From NCBI GenBank assembly GCA_046582115.1, contig JAYGFA010000057.1, positions 1 to 14,875 of the forward strand: DNA of 14,875 bases, read 5' to 3'. The translations under genes were made by a program, and so were the position numbers. The first letter of the stretch is position 1; every line of letters begins with the position of its first letter. The stretch is from UBA11889 sp046582115 (GTDB lineage: Bacteria; Pseudomonadota; Gammaproteobacteria; Pseudomonadales; Azotimanducaceae). Below the pieces are notes generated by a model. That model was given only the letters and a program-made list of their open reading frames with translations, searched no databases and was not told where the DNA came from. Below, piece after piece: positions 6,931 through 13,901 of the stretch.

Positions 6931-7959
6931 TTGGAATTCGTCGGTAGCCACATCCTCTCTGTCGACCAGTTCGACCGGGCTGATATCGAGCAGATCTTTG
7001 CCGTTGCCAATGATATGGAAACCTACGCGCACCGCACCCGCATCACGCGCGTGCTGCAGGGCGCGATTCTGTCCAACATGTTTTTTGAGTCGAGCACCCG
7101 TACCCGAGTTTCATTCGGCTGCGCGTTTAATTTACTCGGCGGCGAAGTCAGAGAAACCACGGAAGTCAAAACGTCGGCGATCGCGAAGGGGGAATCCCTC
7201 CACGATATGGCGCGGGTGTTGTCCGGCTACAGTGACGTGATCGTTATGCGCCACCCGACCGCGGGTTCGGTCGGTGAATTTGCGGAAGCCTCGCGCGTGC
7301 CCGTAATCAACGGCGGAGATGGATCCAACGAACATCCGAGCCAAGCCCTTCTTGACCTCTACACGATCCGAAAAGAGCTAGCCGCCCGCGGGAGCAATAT
7401 CGATGGGCTTCGCATCGCCGTCGTCGGGGACCTTCGCTACGGGCGCGCCGTGCATTCGCTTCTGAAGCTCCTCGCACTTTTCGACAACGTCACGGTAAAT
7501 CTGGTCTCACCACCGGATCTGAGTGCCCCCCAAGATTCGCTTAGCGATCTACAGAATAAGGGACACCATGTCGAAACGTTTCACAACCTGGAGGATGGCA
7601 TCAATCATGTCGATATCCTTTATGTGACTCGCACCCAAGAGGAGCGATTTCCCTCGCAACAGGAAGCCGACCGATACCGAGGACTATTCCGAGTAAATCA
7701 ATCGATCTACACGGAGTATTGCGAACCGAATACGGTCATCATGCACCCGCTTCCACGAGACTCCAGAGCGGCCGCCCAAGAGCTGGATGACGATCTCAAC
7801 ACTAACCCAAACTTAGCAATCTTTCGCCAAACCGATAATGGCGTCGTGGTGCGTATGGCGCTGTTCTCGCTGATTCTTGACGTCGCCGATCGCATCCATG
7901 ACCACGCCCAACCGGTCACGTGGTTTACCGCGCGGCGCACCCCTCGTACGTCGCGCTGA
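6931..7959 (+). CDS. pyrB: Aspartate carbamoyltransferase catalytic chain
   Basis: This enzyme joins carbamoyl phosphate and L-aspartate to N-carbamoyl-L-aspartate, the committed step of pyrimidine synthesis. The 342-residue product starts at a TTG with AAGGGGG seven bases upstream and reads MEFVGSHILSVDQF. Carbamoyl phosphate-binding residues are visible: SSTRTR (54-59), K86 in the mobile loop, MRHP (106-109) and HPSQ (135-138). In the aspartate domain are VGDLRYGRAVHS, RTQ (234-236) and MHPLPR (271-276). No active-site residue appears lost. The gene stands alone: no regulatory chain pyrI and no dihydroorotase pyrC or pyrC' flanks it. It diverges from gspE and converges on etfA with 11 bases between stops. 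The catalytic subunit assignment is firm; the oligomer type cannot be read from the sequence. Confidence 0.95.
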   Translation: MEFVGSHILSVDQFDRADIEQIFAVANDMETYAHRTRITRVLQGAILSNMFFESSTRTRVSFGCAFNLLGGEVRETTEVKTSAIAKGESLHDMARVLSGYSDVIVMRHPTAGSVGEFAEASRVPVINGGDGSNEHPSQALLDLYTIRKELAARGSNIDGLRIAVVGDLRYGRAVHSLLKLLALFDNVTVNLVSPPDLSAPQDSLSDLQNKGHHVETFHNLEDGINHVDILYVTRTQEERFPSQQEADRYRGLFRVNQSIYTEYCEPNTVIMHPLPRDSRAAAQELDDDLNTNPNLAIFRQTDNGVVVRMALFSLILDVADRIHDHAQPVTWFTARRTPRTSR

Positions 7960-7970
7960 AAGCGCCCGGC

Positions 7971-8900
7971 TTAAAGAGCGGCTTCGAGTTCCGGAACTGC
8001 CTGAAAGAGGTCGGCCACTAAACCGTAATCGGCCACCTGAAAAATGGGGGCGTCTGCATCCTTGTTGATGGCGACAATGACTTTCGAATCCTTCATGCCC
8101 GCGAGATGCTGTATCGCGCCAGAAATCCCAACCGCGATATAAAGGTCCGGGGCGACAATCTTGCCCGTTTGTCCCACCTGCATATCGTTCGGAACAAACC
8201 CAGCGTCTACCGCGGCACGAGACGCGCCGATTGCTGCGCCGAGCTTGTCTGCTATCCCTTCGAGCAATTGGAAGTTTTCGCCATTCTGCATACCCCGACC
8301 GCCCGAGATCACGATCTGCGCCGCGGTCAATTCGGGTCGCTCGGATTTGGCAATTTCTTCACCCACAAACGTGGAAAGGCCTGCATCGCAAACGCTATCG
8401 ACGACTTCAATCGACGCACCACCGCCCTCGCTGGCAACCGGATCAAATCCTGTCCCGCGCACCGAAATCACTTTTCGCGTATCACTGGTTTGAACCGTAG
8501 CGATCGCATTGCCGGCATAGATAAGCCGCTTAAAGGTGTCCGTCGAATCAACGCCGATGATGTCTGAAATCATTTGCACGTCGAGCATGGCCGCAGCCCG
8601 CGGCAAAAAATTCTTACCCGTTGTCGTGTGAGCAGCCAGGACGTGGTCGTACTCTTCCGCCAGTTCAGCGATAAGTAACGCCACGTTTTCCGCAAGTGCA
8701 TTTTCGTAGACGGGGTTATCGGCCACGCGTACACGCGTAACACCGGGGATCTTGGACGCTTCGTCCGCGACCGTTTGGCAACTACTGCCGGCCACCAGCA
8801 GATCGATCTCCCCGCCAATTTCGACTGCCGCCGCAACGACACTCAGCGTAACAGGGCGAAGCGCGGAATTGTCATGTTCCGTTACAACCAAAATGCTCAT
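7971..8900 (-). CDS. etfA: Electron transfer flavoprotein alpha subunit
   Basis: EtfA binds the redox-active FAD of ETF, which takes electrons from acyl-CoA and related dehydrogenases and hands them to ETF-quinone oxidoreductase. The 309-residue protein has an N-terminal alpha/beta domain and the C-terminal FAD domain with its usual landmarks: SGGRGM (199-204), ASRAAVDAG (226-234), QVGQTGK (241-247) and VGISGAIQH (257-265), ending near NKDADAPIFQVADYG. The ATG at 8900 overlaps the etfB stop (ATGA), and AGGTGATC just upstream is an eight-base match to the consensus Shine-Dalgarno sequence. Gene order etfB-etfA is standard. Length is normal and nothing is missing. Confidence 0.97.
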   Translation of the reverse strand: MSILVVTEHDNSALRPVTLSVVAAAVEIGGEIDLLVAGSSCQTVADEASKIPGVTRVRVADNPVYENALAENVALLIAELAEEYDHVLAAHTTTGKNFLPRAAAMLDVQMISDIIGVDSTDTFKRLIYAGNAIATVQTSDTRKVISVRGTGFDPVASEGGGASIEVVDSVCDAGLSTFVGEEIAKSERPELTAAQIVISGGRGMQNGENFQLLEGIADKLGAAIGASRAAVDAGFVPNDMQVGQTGKIVAPDLYIAVGISGAIQHLAGMKDSKVIVAINKDADAPIFQVADYGLVADLFQAVPELEAAL

Positions 8901-9649
8901 TCGATCACCTTTGCTTCATGACGCAATTTATCCACCAGCTCGTCGACACTCTCGACCTTGATGCCTGCTGCCCTTGCCGGTGGAGGCGATACATCGAGGA
9001 CCGTCGTCCGTGCCCCAACATCGACACCAAGATCGCCCGGTGACATGACATCCATAGGTTTTTTCTTGGCTTTCATAATATTGGGCAGCGATGCATAACG
9101 AGGTGTATTGAGGCGCAAATCCGTACTAATGGCGACGGGTAGCGACAGTGAAACGGTTTGCAAACCGCCGTCAATCTCACGCACCACCTCCGCTTTTCCA
9201 TCGGTAATACGTACCTCCGACGCGAACGTACCTTGCGCCATTCCTGTGAGCGCCGCGAACATCTGGCCGGTCTGACCGTTGTCACCGTCGATACTCTGTT
9301 TCCCAAAGATGACGATTTCGGGCCGCTCTCGTTCATAGATGGCAACCAGCACCTTGGCGATGGCCAACGGTTCTAGATCCCCCTCGGTCTCGACTAGGAT
9401 GGCTCGGTCGGCCCCCAGGGCCAAACACGTTCTAAGCTGCTCTTGACACTGGGTAGCACCGACGGAGACCGCAATAACTTCCGTAGCGATGTCCGCTTCC
9501 CTCAACCGAACGGCTTCCTCGATACCAATTTCGCAAAATGGGTTAACGGCCATTTTTACGTTGGCCAAATCCATGCCCGTGCCATCGGGCTTGACTCTCA
9601 CCTTAACGTTGGCGTCCACAACGCGTTTAACGGGTACCAATACCTTCAT
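8897..9649 (-). CDS. etfB: Electron transfer flavoprotein beta subunit
   Basis: EtfB is the AMP-binding partner of EtfA and carries the loop that docks onto dehydrogenases. The 250-residue product begins MKVLVPVKRVVD. It contains the AMP-binding region GKQSIDGDNGQTGQ (116-128) and the family signature LRLNTPRYASLPNIMKA (178-194). The recognition-loop leucine is L188, and the KAKKK tail that follows is a known methylation region in some bacteria. The sequence lacks the features of the bifurcating FixA type as far as I can judge, so this is a housekeeping ETF. The gene is first of a two-gene operon with etfA (four-base overlap) and diverges from the ETF-QO gene across 142 bases. Confidence 0.97.
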   Translation of the reverse strand: MKVLVPVKRVVDANVKVRVKPDGTGMDLANVKMAVNPFCEIGIEEAVRLREADIATEVIAVSVGATQCQEQLRTCLALGADRAILVETEGDLEPLAIAKVLVAIYERERPEIVIFGKQSIDGDNGQTGQMFAALTGMAQGTFASEVRITDGKAEVVREIDGGLQTVSLSLPVAISTDLRLNTPRYASLPNIMKAKKKPMDVMSPGDLGVDVGARTTVLDVSPPPARAAGIKVESVDELVDKLRHEAKVIE

Positions 9650-9758
9650 GAATATCCAAAGTCTGCCGCTGGAAAAAACCGGTCGGCATCACCGATGCGC
9701 TCCGCTAAGGCGTCACCATCGACGGCCAGTCGGCAGGATATTCTCCTACATTGCACCT

Positions 9759-9764
9759 TATAAT
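9759..9764 (+). promoter_or_regulatory. Consensus -10 element upstream of the ETF-QO gene
   Basis: TATAAT at 9759-9764 is a perfect -10 hexamer on the plus strand, with initiation expected near 9771 and a leader of about 21 bases before the GTG at 9792. The -35 position at 17 bases reads GGATAT and is poor. On the minus strand the same bases read TATAAG (9763-9758), so part of the element is symmetric and could also face etfB. The plus-strand role is plausible; the minus-strand role is weak. Confidence 0.45.
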
Positions 9765-9791
9765 TCAGCAACTTTGCAGCGAGGACGTCGG

Positions 9792-11450
9792 GTGGAAGAA
9801 CAAGCTCGCGAATCCATGGAGTTCGATGTAGTGATCGTTGGTGGCGGACCCGCCGGGCTCAGCGCGGCGTCTCGGCTCATGCAACTCGGCGCCGAGAACG
9901 ACCATGAAATATCCGTGTGCCTGGTCGAAAAAGGCAGCGAGATCGGTGCTCATATTCTCTCCGGTGCAGTCTTTGTACCCAAAGCGCTCGACGAATTGTT
10001 CCCTAATTGGAAGGAGATGGGCGCGCCCGTTTCAAACCCCGTTAGCGCGGATGAGTACTACTTTCTGTTGAACGAAACGACCAAGGTTCGGCTGCCCAAA
10101 CTCCTTATTCCCAGGCCCCTCCATAACAACGGCAACTACGCGCTATCGCTGGGAAATCTCTGTCGCTGGCTCGGCGAACAGGCCGAAGCACTTGGCGTTA
10201 ATGTCTTCCCGGGATTCGCAGCATCGGAGATCTTGTTTAACGACAACGGACGCGTCAACGGCGTAGCCACGGGCGACATGGGGGTCAGCAGCAAAGGCGA
10301 CGAAAAGCCAACCTATCAACCAGGCTACGAACTTCGTGCCAAATACACGCTCTTTGCCGAAGGTTGTCGGGGAAATCTTGGCAAGCAGCTCTTGCAGCAC
10401 TTCGAACTTGATGAAAGCAGCGGCACCCAGCACTATGCCATCGGATTAAAGGAACTATGGGACATTCCCCCTGAGAAAGCACAGCCCGGGAAAGTCATCC
10501 ATGCTTTAGGTTGGCCATTGGGCCGGTTTGCCGGGACCGGCGGGGGCAGTTTTCTTTATCACCTAGAGAACAATCAGGTCTCTCTCGGGCTAATCGTCGA
10601 CCTCAGTTATTCAAACCCTTACTTGAGTCCCTTTGATGAAATGCAACGCTGGAAGCATCACCCAGCGATCGCCGATCATTTGTCGGGTGGAAAGCGAGTG
10701 GCCTACGGTGCGAGGGCCATTGTGAAGGGTGGGTTTCCGGCACTTCCAAAATTAACGTTTCCGGGCGGCGCATTGATTGGCGACGATGCTGGCTTCCTGA
10801 ATGTACTTAAAGTGAAAGGCAGCCACACCGCCATGAAATCGGGCATGCTCGGCGCGGAAGCTGTCTTCGAAGCGGTTCGTTCTGGATCGATGGACGCCGA
10901 CATCGATCTCCAGGAACGCTTTGAGGCATCGTGGCTCTTTGACGAGCTCTATAGCTCGCGTAATGCGGGACCGGCATTACACAAATTCGGGATGTTTTTT
11001 GGCTCGGCGTACAGCGTGGTTGAGCAAGCGCTCACGCGAGGCAAGCACCCGTTCACGCTAAGCAATAAAACGCCTGATCACGACACGTTAAAGCCCGCCG
11101 CCGATTGCAACCCAATTGATTACCCAAAACCCGATGGAACGCTCTCTTTTGACAAGCTCTCGAGCGTTTTCCTGTCAAGTACCAATCACGAAGAAGATCA
11201 GCCCTGCCATCTCACGTTACAGGATCCCGACGTCCCCATCCGCGACAACCTACCAAGGTACGCAGAACCCGCACAACTCTACTGCCCAGCGGGTGTCTTC
11301 GAAGTGGTTGAAGAAAACGGGTCACCACGTTTCCAAATCAATGCGCAAAATTGTGTGCACTGCAAAACCTGTGACATTAAAGATCCTGCACAGAACATTA
11401 CATGGGTGGTACCGGAAGGAACGGGCGGGCCCAACTACCCGAACATGTAA
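9792..11450 (+). CDS. Electron transfer flavoprotein-ubiquinone oxidoreductase
   Basis: ETF-QO is a monotopic inner-membrane FAD and 4Fe-4S protein that oxidises reduced ETF and reduces ubiquinone. I start it at the GTG at 9792 (552 residues) because GAGG lies seven bases upstream and family members often carry a short extension before MEFDVVIVGGGPAG. The ATG at 9816 (544 residues) has no ribosome site. The dinucleotide-binding GGGPAG is at 17-22. The body carries the family blocks VEKGSEIGAHILSGAV, LGNLCRWL, NPYLSPFDE and KGSHTAMKSGM. Four cluster cysteines sit at the C-terminus: YCPAG (C498) and CVHCKTC (521, 524, 527), before the conserved end GGPNYPNM. It diverges from etfBA, its electron donor. 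Confidence 0.96.
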   Translation: MEEQARESMEFDVVIVGGGPAGLSAASRLMQLGAENDHEISVCLVEKGSEIGAHILSGAVFVPKALDELFPNWKEMGAPVSNPVSADEYYFLLNETTKVRLPKLLIPRPLHNNGNYALSLGNLCRWLGEQAEALGVNVFPGFAASEILFNDNGRVNGVATGDMGVSSKGDEKPTYQPGYELRAKYTLFAEGCRGNLGKQLLQHFELDESSGTQHYAIGLKELWDIPPEKAQPGKVIHALGWPLGRFAGTGGGSFLYHLENNQVSLGLIVDLSYSNPYLSPFDEMQRWKHHPAIADHLSGGKRVAYGARAIVKGGFPALPKLTFPGGALIGDDAGFLNVLKVKGSHTAMKSGMLGAEAVFEAVRSGSMDADIDLQERFEASWLFDELYSSRNAGPALHKFGMFFGSAYSVVEQALTRGKHPFTLSNKTPDHDTLKPAADCNPIDYPKPDGTLSFDKLSSVFLSSTNHEEDQPCHLTLQDPDVPIRDNLPRYAEPAQLYCPAGVFEVVEENGSPRFQINAQNCVHCKTCDIKDPAQNITWVVPEGTGGPNYPNM

Positions 11451-11483
11451 TAGGCCCTCTTAGTAATAATGCCCGTATTTTTT
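11421..11483 (+). terminator. Possible terminator at the end of the ETF-QO gene
   Basis: ACGGGC (11421-11426) can pair with GCCCGT (11471-11476), followed by A and six T residues (11478-11483). Between them GGGCC (11427-11431) can pair with GGCCC (11453-11457), which would stack on the outer stem and leave a 13-base bulge. The left arm lies inside the last codons of the gene, so ribosomes would have to clear it. The layout is unusual for an intrinsic terminator and I hold it loosely. Confidence 0.35.
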
Positions 11484-12030
11484 AGGCGTCTCCCGTTTTC
11501 GCGTTGCCGAGAACAAACCGCGCTCCTTCGCTCCATACGCACAACTCGTCAGCATCTTCGTCTTCCACACGCTCGACGAGTCGGTAGTACACGCTACGTG
11601 CAATCAAAGCTTCCAATCCTTCGCGTACCAACAGATACGGCTTGGGACCCGTATTGCTAAAGCCCACCCTGAGTGGGTGATCTTTGCCCGCGATGACGTG
11701 GTCATCGCAATTGGTGGTAAAGAGCAGCGACTGGTCGCGACCTGCGCCTTCGACTTCCATAGCGATAGCCATAAATGGTACGTCATCGACAACGATTCGG
11801 AGTTTTTCGACCGGTGTGACCAGATAATAGCCGTCGTCTTCACGGCGTAGGATTGTCGAAAAAAGTCGTGAAATCGCGCGACGTTTGATCTCTGTCCCTT
11901 CGTGAAACCAGACCCCGTCCGCGCGGATACGGATATCGATCTCCCCAACACGGTCGGGGTCCCAGGAAGCAACAGGAGGTAGCGTCTGTTCACGAGCAAT
12001 TCCTAGTAACCGCTCGTATTCCTTCGACAC
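11482..12030 (-). CDS. DUF1285 family protein
   Basis: This is a 182-residue protein of unknown function belonging to DUF1285, as I recall the family's conserved blocks. Visible matches are the opening PPVASWDPDRVGEIDIRI, then WFHEGTEI, LFSTILRREDDGYYLVTPVEK, a central acidic AMEVEGAG, GKDHPLRV, and GLEALIARSVYYRLVE. There is no signal peptide, membrane segment or recognisable catalytic motif, so it is probably soluble and cytoplasmic. The start is a GTG at 12030, seven bases after the moaA stop, with only a weak ribosome site, so it is likely co-transcribed with moaA. Its 3' end converges on the ETF-QO gene. I do not assign a function. Confidence 0.85.
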   Translation of the reverse strand: MSKEYERLLGIAREQTLPPVASWDPDRVGEIDIRIRADGVWFHEGTEIKRRAISRLFSTILRREDDGYYLVTPVEKLRIVVDDVPFMAIAMEVEGAGRDQSLLFTTNCDDHVIAGKDHPLRVGFSNTGPKPYLLVREGLEALIARSVYYRLVERVEDEDADELCVWSEGARFVLGNAKTGDA

Positions 12031-12037
12031 CTATCGC

Positions 12038-13003
12038 TTATCCACCAATAAACTTCATGACCGTGACTTCGCCACTGAAAGCGAGGTTCTGTTTATCGGC
12101 AAGAGCATTTCGCAAAATCTCTTGCAACGCGTTCAACGCAAGATGGAATGGCTGGCTCAGAAGTTGTCGGATATCGTGGCGCTTGGTGTTGGAGAGACAA
12201 CCATAGAGGTACCCGTTGGAAGAAAGCCGAAGCCGCGTGCACGCACTGCAAAAAGGCTCACTTTCATTCGCAATAATGCCAAAGTGCCCTTGGCCAGGAA
12301 TTTCATAGCGTATCGAGGTGGAATCATAGGCAGCGTCGGTACGAACAAATTCATAGCGGGTGCTAATTGCGTCCAACAACTCATCCATGCCAATGAAGTC
12401 ACGCGCATAGACGGTGTTGTGCTTGAGATGGCCCATGTTCATGAGTTCGATGAACCGAAGCTCGATACCGCGTTCAAGGCAATAGTCCAGCATCGGTAAA
12501 ATCTGCTCAGCATTGGCAGTACGCATCGGGACCATATTCACCTTGACCTTAACGTTCGCATCCAGCATGAGCTCGATGCCATGCAGAACGGTAGCTAGGT
12601 CACCGCTACGCGCAATGGCTCGAAATCGATTTGCGTCCAACGTATCAAGACTGACATTGATCCGTTTAAGACCCGAATTCACCAGGAGATCGGCTTTTCG
12701 CGGGAGCAACTGACCGTTGGTCGTCACCGCAACGTCATGAAGCGGCAACGCCATCACACCTGGAATGATTTCGTCAAACTTAGGCGATAACAGTGGTTCA
12801 CCACCGGTAATGCGAAGTTTTTCGATTCCAGCCCCGTGCACCAACAACGAAACCGCCCGCACCATCTCGTCCCCGTCGAGTTCAGCCGATGCGGCCTGCA
12901 ATCGCTTCCCATCGGGCACGCAGTACGTGCAGGCAAAATTACACGCTGCCGTCAGACTGAGGCGTAGATTGCGAAAACGTCGACCTTGTTTGTCTACAAT
13001 CAT
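12038..13003 (-). CDS. moaA: GTP 3',8-cyclase MoaA (radical SAM)
   Basis: MoaA converts GTP to 3',8-cyclo-GTP, the first step of molybdenum cofactor synthesis (with MoaC). Started at the ATG at 13003, the product has 321 residues. It has the radical SAM cluster motif CNFACTYC (C21, C25, C28) and the SAM-binding LRITGGEP (63-70). A second C-terminal 4Fe-4S site is seen at FCSACTRLRL (C252, C255) with C269. The end, KFIGG, keeps the C-terminal double glycine that MoaA needs. A TTG at 13021 would add six residues; I find the ATG more natural. No other moa, moe or mob gene is in view. It leads a probable two-gene unit with the DUF1285 gene and diverges from the YiiX-like gene over 52 bases. Confidence 0.93.
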   Translation of the reverse strand: MIVDKQGRRFRNLRLSLTAACNFACTYCVPDGKRLQAASAELDGDEMVRAVSLLVHGAGIEKLRITGGEPLLSPKFDEIIPGVMALPLHDVAVTTNGQLLPRKADLLVNSGLKRINVSLDTLDANRFRAIARSGDLATVLHGIELMLDANVKVKVNMVPMRTANAEQILPMLDYCLERGIELRFIELMNMGHLKHNTVYARDFIGMDELLDAISTRYEFVRTDAAYDSTSIRYEIPGQGHFGIIANESEPFCSACTRLRLSSNGYLYGCLSNTKRHDIRQLLSQPFHLALNALQEILRNALADKQNLAFSGEVTVMKFIGG

Positions 13004-13055
13004 CAAACAACCCAAAAACAAAGAACATTAACGGAGCGCGTTAGGATACTACCCC

Positions 13056-13898
13056 ATGGGACTGGTTTCGCGATTCATCTCTACGCCGCTGTCGCGTTGG
13101 CTACAACGTCGACGACCCCCGAGCAATAATCCGCTTTCAGACTTTGAACGCGTTCGCCATGAACTCAAGCCTGGCGACGTGTTGTTGGTTGAGGGAAGAT
13201 CACGAATCAGTGACGTCATCAAGGTCGTCACCCAAAGTCCATGGTCCCATGCGACGCTCTACATCGGTCGTCTGCACGATATCGAAAACGACACGAGCCG
13301 TGCCGCGTTGATCCATCGATCCGCGTTCGCACCCAGCACACAGCTCGTCGTCGAGAGCCAGTTGGGCACCGGCACGCTCGTTCGCGCCCTCACGGAATAC
13401 GCTGACGATCATCTTCGAATCTGTCGGCCGGTCGGACTTTCAGCCGAAGATGCCCAAACCATCACCGCACACGCCATCAAGAGCCTAGGACTTGACTACG
13501 ATGTCCGGCAAATATTCGACCTGGCACGGTTTCTCTTTCCCTGGGGCGTTCTGCCTCGGCGTTGGCGATCATCACTGTTTCGCACGCGCGCCGGCTCTGA
13601 GACGCGCACGGTGTGCTCTACCATGATTGCCGAAGCATTCGCCGCAGTGGAATTTCCAATCCTTCCACTAGTTCAGCGAAGCGAACAAAATCGTATCCGT
13701 CTCTACCGCCGCAACCCAAAACTTTGTACGCCGAGCGATTTCGACTATTCGCCCTATTTTGAAATCATCAAGTATCCATTTTATGACTTCGCTGATGTGC
13801 CAGGCTACAAACTCCTCCCTTGGACAACGGACAGCGCCGGCGCGCCCGCCGATGCGGCCGTCACAGTGAACGAAAAAGAGAGCCCGAAAACTGAGTAA
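13056..13898 (+). CDS. YiiX-like permuted NlpC/P60 (papain-fold) hydrolase
   Basis: The 280-residue protein resembles YiiX/YebB-type members of the permuted NlpC/P60 superfamily, cysteine hydrolases acting on amide or lipid substrates. In these the histidine comes before the cysteine. Here the order is GDVLLVEG (40-47), SPWSHATLYIG with candidate H65, VVESQLGTG with candidate acid E100, then TRTVCSTMIAEAF with candidate nucleophile C187, and a late TPSDFDYSPYFE block (225-236). There is no signal peptide or lipobox; the N-terminus is basic and proline-rich. So export is not evident, unlike peptidoglycan hydrolases of this fold. The ATG at 13056 has AGGA nine bases upstream. The gene ends three bases from the convergent murF stop. 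The fold is likely; the substrate is unknown. Confidence 0.75.
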   Translation: MGLVSRFISTPLSRWLQRRRPPSNNPLSDFERVRHELKPGDVLLVEGRSRISDVIKVVTQSPWSHATLYIGRLHDIENDTSRAALIHRSAFAPSTQLVVESQLGTGTLVRALTEYADDHLRICRPVGLSAEDAQTITAHAIKSLGLDYDVRQIFDLARFLFPWGVLPRRWRSSLFRTRAGSETRTVCSTMIAEAFAAVEFPILPLVQRSEQNRIRLYRRNPKLCTPSDFDYSPYFEIIKYPFYDFADVPGYKLLPWTTDSAGAPADAAVTVNEKESPKTE

Positions 13899-13901
13899 GT
13901 A

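Noticed and set aside
7960..7970. Possible terminator between convergent pyrB and etfA
   Set aside because: Only 11 bases separate the stops and I see no stem followed by a T run on either strand.
8106..8567. A 153-codon plus-strand open frame opposite etfA
   Set aside because: etfA is a clear full-length family member on the other strand; the antisense frame shows no recognisable domain and is a by-product of its codon use.
9489..9791. In-frame upstream extension of the ETF-QO gene
   Set aside because: It runs antisense through etfB and across the intergenic region, contains no family sequence, and would include the -10 element; the GTG at 9792 fits better.
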